DNA from: Sipunculus nudus
Taxonomy: Eukaryota > Annelida > Sipuncula > Golfingiida > Sipunculidae
Length of the DNA: 64,000 nt
Direction: 5' to 3'
Assembly: GCA_026874595.1 (NCBI GenBank)
Contig: CM049309.1
Coordinates: 22,365,033-22,429,032 of the forward strand
The notes below the pieces were generated by a model. That model searched no databases and had not been told where the DNA came from. It worked only from the letters and a program-made list of their open reading frames with translations. This document shows, one piece after another, positions 12,850 through 22,008 of the stretch (position 1 is the stretch's first letter; every line of letters starts with the position of its first letter). Both the position numbers and the translations under genes were made by a program.

Positions 12850-13057
12850 CCATTGCCTTCCAGGTGCATTATATGTTTGAAATACCCGGACCAGTCAAAT
12901 GCCTGTGGTGACCCCTCACGCCAAAGTTCAATCTCATTTCGAGAACTTTCGTTAAAATCTGCCATATAAATCTCTTCGAAATAAGGGCACGGAACAATGA
13001 CGAAATCAATAGATGGTCCACATCCGATTTCCAGAAGTCTTCGGCCCTTAATATTTC
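12850..13057 (-). CDS. NNMT/INMT-like methyltransferase, exon 2
   Basis: The acceptor TTTACAG ends at 13058. The exon encodes NIKGRRLLEIGCGP, the SAM-binding motif I, then IYMADFNESS (the acidic end of beta-2), and AFDWSGYFKHIMHLEGNG, the family-specific segment. The best donor is GG|GTATGT, ending the exon at 12850 in phase 2. That does not match the phase 0 implied by the only good acceptor of exon 3 (AAAG|GAATTC). A weaker donor three bases on (TAT|GTGACA, exon end 12847) would restore frame. Either that site is used, or the gene carries a one-base lesion at this junction. Confidence 0.7.
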
Positions 13058-13568
13058 CTGTAAAGAGTTTTCTAATACACTTCAAAAAAAGAAAGAAAAA
13101 AAATAAATCAACTTTTGTTTGTTGTTCCATGTTTTGGTGGGTCAATTATACTTTTTGATACACTTAAAACTGAACTAAACCAATTACACTGATGTATAGA
13201 CTAATGTAAATTAAAGTTTCCCATGGAATTACACCATTTATGAAGATGAATACAGGGAGAATCGATAATACATGTACATCTATATAAATGTACGGCCAGG
13301 TAAACAATTTAATGTCCAGCGTGACCTGAAAGAACATCCCTTAATTCAGAGTGCTTTATCTTAAAGATAATAAAGATTTTTTCAAATAAAAAAATGTTAA
13401 TATCTCTATAACTGTTATGTAAGATTTAAATAACGATTATCGTTGATTTTATTCATCCAACCTAATGAATCCTACAACAAAATTTAAATATACTGAGTAT
13501 ATCTTGAAATATCAAATGGTAAAATTAAACAATTCATTATATAGTGATTTGATCTGACAACAACCTAC

Positions 13569-13719
13569 CATGTTTAAAAATATCCAGCTCAAACTGCACT
13601 TTATCTTTGCGGAAGAAAGGATAGGCTGATGATTGGCAATGAAATATGTTGTAAGACGTGTCTAAATACACCCTTCCATCAAAAGCTGACTTGTACATCT
13701 CTGTGACACGGCGGTCCAT
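13569..13719 (-). CDS. NNMT/INMT-like methyltransferase, exon 1
   Basis: First coding exon of a class I SAM-dependent N-methyltransferase of the NNMT/PNMT/INMT family, which transfers methyl from SAM to small amines, usually in the cytosol. ATG at 13719 lies five bases after a strong acceptor (long T-run then CAG), so a non-coding 5' exon is likely upstream. The 50 residues include VTEMYKSAFDGRVYLD and the ELDIFKH helix that precedes the SAM-binding core. The exon ends at H-G with donor GTAGGT (13568), phase 1. The acceptor of exon 2 at 13058 restores frame. Together the three exons give about 264 residues, the usual family length. Confidence 0.75.
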
Positions 13720-13740
13720 GGTTCCTGAAAAAAAACCCCA

Positions 13741-14375
13741 GTAAACTTAGTAGTCATTAGTAACTTAGAGGAATGCGTTATTCGCGGATGAGATTGTAAT
13801 TTCAATCCTTCATGAAAAGGGCCTCTTTGTTTTCATTTAAAGTAACAATACTTAACAAATTAAGGCCCTTATGTAAAAGCAGAGCTATTTCGATATAATT
13901 AACCTTAAGTCAGATTTATATCGGAACAAAACGTAAATACACATAGAATGCATCAACGTATAGTCATCGGAGCAGTTATGGGAGAAAACATACACTAAAC
14001 CTTAAAAACCTATATCACACAAGGAAAACACCCGACTTACAATATTATCAAGACTGTTTCCAACTGCTAAACGATTACTAAAATACAAACACAATACACA
14101 ACAGCTTAAAAGTATATAACCCCAGGTAATTATGGTAGGTCCTCAATGTAAGTCAATCAATAACGGCACAATCAATTATAAACACAATCAGACTATGGGC
14201 TGATACAATTCCATCATATTATATAACATATATACATGTAAATACATTGCTAAATTTTACAACTGGAGCCCAGGGAACATGCATTAGACAATATAAAACT
14301 ACAAATCTTACAACATTAATAAAATACAGTTCCTACCAAAAACCTAACTAATAAAATACAGTCTCTAGATCAACC
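13741..14375. other. no gene recognised
   Basis: Non-coding, AT-rich. It contains the upstream part of the methyltransferase gene (probable 5' intron) and the 3' side of the NADAR-SGNH gene. No further domain is visible. Confidence 0.4.
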
Positions 14376-15440
14376 TCACTGATAAAACACTGCTTCCTTA
14401 ATGTTCATCCACAATCTTCTGTTGCTTTCCTGTGATAAATGTACTCCGTCTCTGACTACCCCGTCCTCTGTTATGTGTGTCACCTTAGCCATTCTGTAGC
14501 CTTTCTTCTTTGCATCTCTTCTCAACATCTTGTTCACCGCTTTTCTCCTTGTGTCGTAGTCTGTTGGGTATCTCCGCCAACAATATGGTGGAAACCTTGC
14601 CAGTAGCGGTGAGAATACAACCTTGTTCACTTGAAGCTTGCTGGAAAAGTAGTTTGCGAGGCCCATCAGATCTTTCACCACTCTGCTTGGTGTTGTGCTG
14701 TCACTTGAAACATCATTACCGCCGAGGTGGATGATGACTGAGTTTGGTTTGTAGAAATCCACAAGGGGAAACGAAGACTCTGCCTTCTTTACGGTCATCC
14801 CCCCTTTTCCTACAAAAGCCACCTGTTGATGACTTGGCCCGGTGCCTATCTTCTCAACATAACACTCAAGTCTTTTTACTTCACTGGCCCCAAAAACCAT
14901 AACTCTAGGAACACCTTGCCTTGGTACCAGCTTCCTGATGTCCATCAGGATGACTCCAAGCCGGTTTTTGCCCCTCCAGTCTGATGTCTTGATACGGTGG
15001 AGGTTCTCGTGGTACACTCCTATCCCCCAATACATGTCAGTCGTTTCTTCTGCCAGATACTTGGGGGATGTGGCCAGTAGATGATGCTGTAGCTCCTGGT
15101 TTGTGAACTTGGCAGTCAGGGCTCTGGTCATGACCTCCTCCTTCACTTTTTCCCAGTCACTGCCAAGTGGTACCCGCTGACCCAGCTCCTTGATTTTCCA
15201 CGGGTTCTTTGTTGCCATCATGGCATCTCTCAGAGCTGTAGCTGCATATCTGATAGCCTTGGCTGCCTGGAAGAACTGTTCAACGTTTGCATAGTAAACT
15301 CCATCAATTTCCATCTCATGCTGATAGAAGTTTGATAGTGGATCCCGGGTGCTGTGGAAGTAGAGAATCTTGTCTGTGCTCGCTGGTGGATGTATATTGC
15401 ATGATATGATTTCCACCTCTATGTCATGCCTTATATACAT
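14376..15440 (-). CDS. NADAR domain-SGNH hydrolase fusion protein
   Basis: Intact single-exon frame of 354 residues. Residues about 24-170 are a NADAR (YbiA-like) domain, a family of N-glycosidases acting on ADP-ribose derivatives including ADP-ribosylated guanine. Visible marks are PLSNFY (34-39), the conserved Glu in NVEQFFQAAKA (52-62), YWGIG (137-141) and WRGKNRLG (155-162). Residues about 179-350 are an SGNH/GDSL-type hydrolase: the Ser block is GAS at 184-186 instead of GDS, the Gly block GKGG is near 211, GGND is at 240-243, and DGVH is at 331-334. So all four blocks are present with a D-to-A change in the first. There is no signal peptide. The first ATG (15440) gives MYIRHDIEVE. A TATATAAGG string overlaps this ATG, so the mapped start is uncertain. 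Solo SGNH domains occur in retroelement ORFs, so a mobile origin is possible. Confidence 0.8.
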   Translation of the reverse strand: MYIRHDIEVEIISCNIHPPASTDKILYFHSTRDPLSNFYQHEMEIDGVYYANVEQFFQAAKAIRYAATALRDAMMATKNPWKIKELGQRVPLGSDWEKVKEEVMTRALTAKFTNQELQHHLLATSPKYLAEETTDMYWGIGVYHENLHRIKTSDWRGKNRLGVILMDIRKLVPRQGVPRVMVFGASEVKRLECYVEKIGTGPSHQQVAFVGKGGMTVKKAESSFPLVDFYKPNSVIIHLGGNDVSSDSTTPSRVVKDLMGLANYFSSKLQVNKVVFSPLLARFPPYCWRRYPTDYDTRRKAVNKMLRRDAKKKGYRMAKVTHITEDGVVRDGVHLSQESNRRLWMNIKEAVFYQ

Positions 15441-15479
15441 GAGGATTTTTTACCTGTGCATTTGCATTATACAGTTTGT

Positions 15480-15684
15480 CAGTCAATGATTACTACTGTG
15501 GCATGTTTGTCAATTTAATTAATTATCCAAAGTCCAAACACTTACCTCAAAGGCACACCAACCTTTTGTAGTGTCATTTGTTCAGTCAATGATTACTACT
15601 GTGGCATGTTTGTCAATCTAATTAATTATCCAAAGTCCAAACACTTACCTCAAAGGCAACCCATCATTTTGTAGTGTCACACCT
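15480..15684. repeat. 103-bp tandem direct repeat, two copies
   Basis: Copies begin with CAGTCAATGATTACTACTGT at 15480 and 15583 and are about 93% identical. They lie just upstream of the NADAR-SGNH frame. Confidence 0.85.
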
Positions 15685-15970
15685 GTGATGTGATTAATTA
15701 GCCATGAAATGAATTGAATAATAATATAAACAAGTGATTTTACTAATAACTATAATAATGTAAATATTATGCCAACTTGAGCCAGACTTTTTCTGCACAC
15801 CTACCACTTAAACTCATACACCAAAGTGATCATAATAAAAGTGTTGCATTCAGGTGTTACAAAAATTGCCTGTTGCCCAGTCAGAGCCACGAGGAGGCAG
15901 TTGGCTTTCTGACCACCTACTTTAACTATCCATAAAGTCTAAAAAATAAAATTTCAAAAGAAAATATTAA

Positions 15971-16295
15971 TTTTTCCACATCTTGTCCCCACAACAGAGC
16001 CTTCCACACAGGGAACACATGCTAAGAGCAAGAGGACACGCTGTCCCTCCCTTAACCGTGAAAGGATGTTGTGAAAACAAGCTGTCATGTTCAGAATTTA
16101 GTTTTTTTTACTTTATTTTCTTACAATAAAACAGCAATACAGGATCATGTTTAAATAATTTTTCCACATCTTGTCCGCACAACAGAGCCTTCTACGCAGG
16201 GAACACATGCTAAGAGCAAGAGGACACGCTGTCCCTCCCTTAACCGTGAAAGGATGTTGTGAAAACAAGCTGTCATGTTCAGAATTTAGTTTTTT
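15971..16295. repeat. 137-bp direct repeat pair
   Basis: Copy 1 at 15971-16107 and copy 2 at 16159-16295, offset 188 bp, both starting TTTTTCCACATCTTGTCC and ending TTTAGTTTTTT. Only about three or four substitutions separate them. The 51-bp spacer is AT-rich. The 5' LTR of the Ty3 element begins 64 bp further on. Confidence 0.85.
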
Positions 16296-16359
16296 ACCAA
16301 TTTAAGTTGTACTATTACATACAAGTCTATAAAGTTTATAAAATATAAGTTTATAATAT

Positions 16360-16693
16360 TGTAATGATTTTATATCTTATAGCAGTTAGGAATCTGTATA
16401 CCAGTAGATAATTGAGTGGTCTTAATTGATTACGGCAGGCAGCTGGGAACCCCTGCTGTGAGGTGACAGTGACCAGCTTGTGGGTACTGGTGCCCCAGGC
16501 TCATAGGGGTCACCCAGAGGATAACAGGCCTGTTGCTGACATGATAGATTAGGGGGCTTGTAAGTGTGATATATCCATGTATGCAGGGGTGAGGTCCTCA
16601 CCCGCCAGTGTATCTTTGATTTTTGACCAGTAAAGACCTAGTAGAAAACCAGCAGTGCTTTTCTTCTGTTTGTGAACTCGGTTGCACGTTACA
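16360..16693 (+). repeat. 5' LTR
   Basis: 334 bp, from TGTAATG to GTTACA, with the short terminal inverted repeat TGTAA/TTACA. It differs from the 3' LTR by GTGAGG versus GTGGGG and by CCTAGTAG versus CCTAGCAG. Confidence 0.95.
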
Positions 16694-16694
16694 T

Positions 16695-16712
16695 TGGTGG
16701 CAGCGGTGGGAT
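16695..16712 (+). other. primer binding site, tRNA-Leu type
   Basis: TGGTGGCAGCGGTGGGAT starts one base after the LTR. As I recall the sequence, it is complementary over all 18 bases to the CCA-tailed 3' end of the conserved metazoan tRNA-Leu ending ...TCCCACCGCTGCCA. It should prime minus-strand DNA synthesis. Confidence 0.75.
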
Positions 16713-16728
16713 ATATTACCCAGAAAAC

Positions 16729-17808
16729 ATGTCTAGTGATGAAGAAGTTGTGTTTAAGCAGACTGTTGACACAAATGAAGTGAAACCATCGCCCCAAGTG
16801 TCAGGGGACTGGTTTGATAGACTGGAAGAAAGACTATGTAATAAGGTGGGGGAACAACTGGAAAACATGTGGCTAAAAGTAGATCATGTAGCCAGGAAGA
16901 TGTCGGAGAAACATGATGCACTCCTACACCTAGAAAAACAACAAGGTGGTAGAAAATCAGAAGGTCTGGACGATACTGATACAAAACATCCTGTTGTAGT
17001 TCGGACAACACCTATGGTTAAAACAACAGTAAGACCACCCCTTTATGATGGGAGTAGCCCATGGGAGGACTACGAAACACAGTTTGGTATCATATCAGAC
17101 TTAAATGCCTGGAAAACAGAAGAAAAAGCTATGCATTTAGCTGCAAGCCTAGCAGGTCCAGCTCGTGGAGTTTTAGCAGACTTAGATCAGCCTGGACAGC
17201 GTAATTATGATTGCCTTGTGACAGCCATGCGTTCAAGGTATGGAGTAGATCAGCAGGCTGAACTCTTCCGTGCGCAGTTGAAAACTCTTGTCAGGAGACG
17301 GGACGAAAGTCTACAGGAGCTGGCACAAAATATCAAGAGACTAACAAGGATGGCTTACCCAGATGCTACGACGAAACTTCGGGACACGCTGGCATGTGAC
17401 CATTTTGTGGATGCCATACCTGACAGGGATACACGCTGGAAAATTAAACAATCTCGCCCCACTTCATTTGAGGAAACTTTAAAAATCGCAATGGAGTTGG
17501 AGGCTTTCCAGCAAGCAGCAAGTCAAGGTGGGAGACAAATAAGGGCAGCACATACTCAAGTAAGTACAGCACACACCCCACATCTTAAAGACACCATAAG
17601 GCAAGTACTACAAGAAGAACTGAGAAATATGAGAATCAGAGACAGTCCAAATAGGAATGTCGCCTGTTGGGAATGTGGTGTAGTTGGCCACATTCGTCGT
17701 GATTGTCCCCATAACCAAAGACAGAGAACAGATAACAGACAAGTGCAGCAGGGAAACGACCAAATGTCAAGTTCACAGGCCGAAACTTGGCAGGACAGGA
17801 GGCAATAA
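16729..17808 (+). CDS. gag: gag polyprotein (Ty3/gypsy)
   Basis: Structural protein of 359 residues from ATG at 16729. This start is preferred because the longer open frame runs back into the primer site. The middle region (YDGSSPWEDYETQF, LAGPARGVL, LFRAQLKTLVRRRDESLQEL) is the retrotransposon gag/capsid-like domain. Residues 313-326 are a CCHC zinc knuckle (CWECGVVGHIRRDC) for RNA packaging. The frame overlaps pol, which is in the -1 frame. The last codons after a GGGAAAC heptamer are read only when no frameshift occurs. Confidence 0.92.
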   Translation: MSSDEEVVFKQTVDTNEVKPSPQVSGDWFDRLEERLCNKVGEQLENMWLKVDHVARKMSEKHDALLHLEKQQGGRKSEGLDDTDTKHPVVVRTTPMVKTTVRPPLYDGSSPWEDYETQFGIISDLNAWKTEEKAMHLAASLAGPARGVLADLDQPGQRNYDCLVTAMRSRYGVDQQAELFRAQLKTLVRRRDESLQELAQNIKRLTRMAYPDATTKLRDTLACDHFVDAIPDRDTRWKIKQSRPTSFEETLKIAMELEAFQQAASQGGRQIRAAHTQVSTAHTPHLKDTIRQVLQEELRNMRIRDSPNRNVACWECGVVGHIRRDCPHNQRQRTDNRQVQQGNDQMSSSQAETWQDRRQ

Positions 17809-20800
17809 ATTCTGTATTGCCCGAATTTAGGCCTACGGCACCCCATGCTAAAACCAGTACCCTGGACTCTATAGGTGATGGGCTATTTATCAGTGGCAAC
17901 ATTGAAGAAATTCCGGTCTCTTTCTTGATTGATACAGGTGCCAATATTAGCATAATAAGATCCGATGTATATCAAAACATCAGTGAACAAACAAGACCTG
18001 AACTCACAGCTGTGAATAGTCACCTTATCTCTGCAACTGGACAGACTTCTCCATTTTTGGGTCATGGCTGTTTCAATTTTTCCATGGGTAAACAAACATT
18101 GAAACAAAGATTTTGGGTGGCGGATATACAAAATGAGGTGATATTAGGTCTGGATTTTCTATCACAGCCATTTTGTGACCTTTCTGTCAGGGAAAATCAG
18201 CTATTGGTCAATGGTGAAATTTTACCTCTATCACGGACTGCATCAAATGCTCCTGCAGTGTGTCGAGTGTCTGTCGCGGAAACTACTGTTATTCCACCAA
18301 ACAGTGAGGTGATTTTACCTGGAAAAATTACTGATGGTAAAGAGACTAACTGGGTCCAAACCACATGTATTATAGAACCTTGTCCCAGATTCCAAGAAAA
18401 GTGTAACCTGCTTCTTGCTAAAGCTGTTGTGGATTCCGGCAATAAAGTGATACCATTGAGGGTTATGAATTTGACCAATGAACCAAAGACAATTTATACT
18501 AATACCTTTGCTGCTTTCTGTGAACCAGTTACAAGTGTAACAAATACAAGTGACAGTCAGACAACCAAAATTGAAATTAACCATTCATCTGTCCCCGGCC
18601 ATCTGGAAGAACTGATAGCCGAAACTGGACAATGCTTATCTAGTGATCAGAAAGATAAAGTGACACAACTTATCCTCCAATACCGTGATGTGTTTGCGGC
18701 CTCTTCTGAAGAACTTGGTCAAACAAACTTAACAAAACACAGGATCAACACAGGTTCAGCTCCACCCATTAGACAACCAGCAAGACGCCTGCCTTTACAT
18801 AAACGTGAACAAGCGACAAATGAACTAGACAAAATGTTGAAAAAGGGAATTGTAGAACCTTCAAGGAGTCCGTGGGCCTCTCCCATTGTTTTGGTGACCA
18901 AGCGTGATGGATCTGTGAGGTTCTGTGTTGATTATCGCCGACTGAATGATGTGACCATGAAAGATGCTTATCCCCTTCCGCGAATAGATATGTCTTTAGA
19001 TGCTCTCTCTGGATCAAAATGGTTTTCTACATTGGATCTTCAAAGTGGATATTGGCAGGTGGAAATGGACGAGAATGATCGTGAGAAAACAGCTTTTACT
19101 ATTGGTGATGGGGGGCTCTATCAATTTACTGTCATGCCATTCGGCTTGGCCAATGCCCCAGCAACTTTTGAACGATTAATGGAAAGGGTTTTAGCAGGCT
19201 TATCATGGAATGTGTGTTTGGTTTACCTGGATGACATAATAGTCCATGCGGAAACCTTCACTGATGCAATAGCAAGGCTTAAACTTGTGTTCAAAAGACT
19301 ACATGCAGCGGGCCTCAAACTCAGTCCAAAGAAATGTAAATTGTTTCGAAGGCGGGTGTCATTTCTGGGCCATGTGGTTGGTGAGGAAGGACTAGAAACA
19401 GACCCAAATAAAATAACCGCGGTCCGAGATTGGCCAGTTCCATCAAACGTAACCCAGCTTCGTAGTTTCCTGGGCTTATGTTCCTACTACAGGCGTTTTG
19501 TGCAAAACTTTGCGACCATTGCAGCACCATTACATCGGTTGAGTGAACGCGGATGTAAATACAGATGGTCAAATGAATGTCAAGAAGCTTTTGATAAACT
19601 CAAGTCAATTCTCACAAAAGCGCCAATTCTGGCGTATCCAGTATTGGGCAAACAGTTCATACTGGATACAGATGCAAGCAAATGTGGAATAGGTGCTGTG
19701 TTATCACAAATTCAAAATGGAGAGGAACGTGTTGTGTCTTATTACAGCAGAACTTTAACAAAAGCTGAGCGCAACTATTGTGTAACTCGCAGAGAGCTGC
19801 TTGCTTTAGTAGAAGCAGTGCGTCACCATCACCATTACCTATACGGGCACAAATTTCACATCCGCACAGATCATGGTTCGCTTCAGTGGCTATTGAGATT
19901 CAAGCAACCTGAGGGTCAGTTGGCCAGATGGTTAGAAATACTCGGGACTTATGATTTTGAGGTAACTTATCGACCTGGAATTAGACACAACAATGCAGAT
20001 TCTCTTTCGCGCCGACCCTGTGCAACAGATCTTTGTGTTCACTGCGAGCGGGCTGAAACAAAAGAAGAAAAAGGAAATAGTGAGCCAGTGCGACAAGCAA
20101 GGGTTGTTCAAAAGCCTACATCATCAACTTGCAAGTATGCAATATTCACAAATATTCTACAGTTTTTCATACTGACCTGGCTATGCATGAAAAGCTCCCT
20201 CAGCCAATTAGTTACCACATGTAAGATCAGTGATAATAGAGAAAATAAATGTGCTGCCTTAACAAGAAGCCAGAACAGGAATCACTGTCATGATGAACCG
20301 TGGGTCCAGACATGGACAAACATAGAGCTACGAGATGCCCAGTTAAATGACCGTGAGCTGTGTAAAGTGATTGCCTGGAAGGAGGCTAACACAGAGAGGC
20401 CAGCATGGTCAGAGGTGTCCTCAGCCGGCCCTAAGTTAAAGTCATACTGGTCCCAGTGGGAGCTGCTTGTGATAAGGGATGGTGTATTATATCGGCAGTG
20501 GGAGTCTGTGTCTGGTGAGAGCTTCACATACAAATTAGTGGTCCCAATAGATTTAAGGCCTACTGTTTTAAAGCAGCTTCATAATTCAATCACTGGTGGT
20601 CATCTGGGGGTTAATAAAACATTAGCTAAGATCAGAGACAGATACCACTGGGTTGGTCTGCGAACAGATGTGGAAAAGTGGTGTAGGCAATGTGAGACTT
20701 GTGCTAAAAGGAAGAAAGCAACTCGGTCAGGCAAGGCACCAATGCAGACATATAATGTGGGTGCTCCCATGGAAAGAACCGCCATTGATATCCTAGGACC

Positions 20801-21362
20801 CCTCCCTGAAAGTGCACAAGGAAATAGGTTTATCCTTGTGGTATCTGATTATTTTACAAAGTGGACTGAGGCTTTTCCTTTAAAAAATCAAGAAGCTTCA
20901 ACAGTCGCTGATGTGTTGGTTAAGCAGTACTTTTCGAGGTTTGGATTGCCATCACAGCTACATTCCGATCAAGGTAGGAATTTTGAAGCCAAATTGTTTA
21001 AGGAGATGTGTCAGCTTCTTGATATTGACAAGACGCGTACCACAGCCCTTCATCCACAATCTGATGGCATGGTGGAACGGTTTAATAGAACTTTAGAAGA
21101 CATGCTATCAAAATATGTAAATCAAAATCAAAGGGACTGGGATGAACACTTGTCTTTGCTTATGATGGCCTACCGCTCTTCTGTTCATGAAACCACTGGT
21201 CATACACCATGCCAGCTAATGCTGGGCAGAAATCCGAAACTTCCCATTGATGTGGTAATGGGCAGTCCTGTAGAACCAACTGTGAATGATGTGTCGGAGT
21301 ATGTGTACTCACTACAACAGGGAATGTCAAAAATACATGAATTTGCGCGGCAAAATATTTAA
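17736..21362 (+). CDS. pol: pol polyprotein: protease, RT, RNase H, integrase core
   Basis: Open in the -1 frame relative to gag from 17736 to TAA at 21360-21362. Counting from codon 17787: aspartic protease DTGA at residue 49; reverse transcriptase with FCVDYRRLN, MPFGLANAP and YLDD (Tyr near 480); RNase H with LDTDAS near 627; integrase with an HHCC zinc finger (about 930-975, GGHLGVNKT, CRQCETC) and the catalytic triad D1001, D1061, E1097 (35 residues between the last two, the canonical spacing). A hydrophobic stretch (FTNILQFFILTWLCM) sits between RNase H and integrase. All active-site residues are present. The frame stops before the integrase tail. Confidence 0.93.
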   Translation, partial: QTSAAGKRPNVKFTGRNLAGQEAINSVLPEFRPTAPHAKTSTLDSIGDGLFISGNIEEIPVSFLIDTGANISIIRSDVYQNISEQTRPELTAVNSHLISATGQTSPFLGHGCFNFSMGKQTLKQRFWVADIQNEVILGLDFLSQPFCDLSVRENQLLVNGEILPLSRTASNAPAVCRVSVAETTVIPPNSEVILPGKITDGKETNWVQTTCIIEPCPRFQEKCNLLLAKAVVDSGNKVIPLRVMNLTNEPKTIYTNTFAAFCEPVTSVTNTSDSQTTKIEINHSSVPGHLEELIAETGQCLSSDQKDKVTQLILQYRDVFAASSEELGQTNLTKHRINTGSAPPIRQPARRLPLHKREQATNELDKMLKKGIVEPSRSPWASPIVLVTKRDGSVRFCVDYRRLNDVTMKDAYPLPRIDMSLDALSGSKWFSTLDLQSGYWQVEMDENDREKTAFTIGDGGLYQFTVMPFGLANAPATFERLMERVLAGLSWNVCLVYLDDIIVHAETFTDAIARLKLVFKRLHAAGLKLSPKKCKLFRRRVSFLGHVVGEEGLETDPNKITAVRDWPVPSNVTQLRSFLGLCSYYRRFVQNFATIAAPLHRLSERGCKYRWSNECQEAFDKLKSILTKAPILAYPVLGKQFILDTDASKCGIGAVLSQIQNGEERVVSYYSRTLTKAERNYCVTRRELLALVEAVRHHHHYLYGHKFHIRTDHGSLQWLLRFKQPEGQLARWLEILGTYDFEVTYRPGIRHNNADSLSRRPCATDLCVHCERAETKEEKGNSEPVRQARVVQKPTSSTCKYAIFTNILQFFILTWLCMKSSLSQLVTTCKISDNRENKCAALTRSQNRNHCHDEPWVQTWTNIELRDAQLNDRELCKVIAWKEANTERPAWSEVSSAGPKLKSYWSQWELLVIRDGVLYRQWESVSGESFTYKLVVPIDLRPTVLKQLHNSITGGHLGVNKTLAKIRDRYHWVGLRTDVEKWCRQCETCAKRKKATRSGKAPMQTYNVGAPMERTAIDILGPLPESAQGNRFILVVSDYFTKWTEAFPLKNQEASTVADVLVKQYFSRFGLPSQLHSDQGRNFEAKLFKEMCQLLDIDKTRTTALHPQSDGMVERFNRTLEDMLSKYVNQNQRDWDEHLSLLMMAYRSSVHETTGHTPCQLMLGRNPKLPIDVVMGSPVEPTVNDVSEYVYSLQQGMSKIHEFARQNI
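17751..17792 (+). promoter_or_regulatory. -1 ribosomal frameshift signal
   Basis: GGGAAAC at 17751-17757 fits X XXY YYZ in the gag frame (GGA AAC), and shifting back one base gives GGG AAA in the pol frame. Seven bases later, TGTCAAGT (17765-17772) can pair with ACTTGGCA (17785-17792), an 8-bp stem with one G-U pair and a 12-base loop. Pol has no ATG near its start and is open from 17736, so frameshifting is the expected route to Gag-Pol. Confidence 0.8.
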
Positions 21363-21365
21363 TCC

Positions 21366-21650
21366 ATGTCGGACAAACAGAAAAAGAATTATGATCATCG
21401 TGCGGCTTCTGTGTGTTACAAAACAGGTGATGCTGTGTGGCTGTATAACCCTCAGCGCAAGAAAGGACTCACGCCAAAACTACAGTTTTTATGGGAAGGA
21501 CCTTATGTCGTTATAAATAGACTCAGTGATGTGGTGTACAGAATTAAGAAAAATCAAAAAGCCACTCCTAAAGTGGTCCATGTTGACAGGCTAAAGCCAT
21601 ATCAAGGTGAAAACAAACCCGATTGGTTCCAGACTGATGCAAAAAATTGA
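21366..21650 (+). pseudogene. pol: integrase C-terminal GPY/F-like tail, cut off by TAA
   Basis: This continues the pol frame exactly after TAA at 21360-21362. It encodes KKNYDHRAA, the KTGDAVWLYNP and LTPKLQFLWEGPYVV segments and VVHVDRLKPY, the GPY/F-type tail of Ty3 integrases, ending at TGA 21648-21650. The tail has no other lesion, so the stop is probably a single recent nonsense change. Stop readthrough cannot be excluded. Confidence 0.85.
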
Positions 21651-21992
21651 ATTTATTATTACGCAGTTTTACTGAGATTGTAATCAGCGTAATATTTACT
21701 TGTATTATTATTTTTTTTATGTTGTTATTCTAGTTTCAGGCGGATGGTTATATTACAAGAACCACTTGTCATGTTTATTTTCCAAGTGTTCAACTTTGTA
21801 AGAGTAAAATATTAGTAAGACTACAGTGGTCACCTCTTGGAGTTCACAGCAATGTTGTTTAGTAAATTCCCCTCAATTAACTTTGAATGTGACTGTAAGT
21901 ACCTAAGTTTATATTCATTCAAATCTCTGTTATATCATTGTTATATCTCAATTATAATTTCATTTCTTTGAATGCGAGGACGCATTCTTTCT
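21651..21992 (+). other. non-coding region of Ty3 element between pol and PPT
   Basis: About 340 bp of AT-rich sequence with no open frame, ending in a GAGGACGCATTC segment just before the polypurine tract. There is no third ORF. Confidence 0.7.
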
Positions 21993-21994
21993 TT

Positions 21995-22008
21995 TAAGGG
22001 GGGAGCAG
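21995..22008 (+). other. polypurine tract
   Basis: AAGGGGGGAGCAG lies directly before the 3' LTR and is expected to prime plus-strand DNA. Confidence 0.85.

Noticed and set aside
17556-17953. - strand ORFs across gag/pol
   Set aside because: Shadows of the retrotransposon genes, with no motif of their own.
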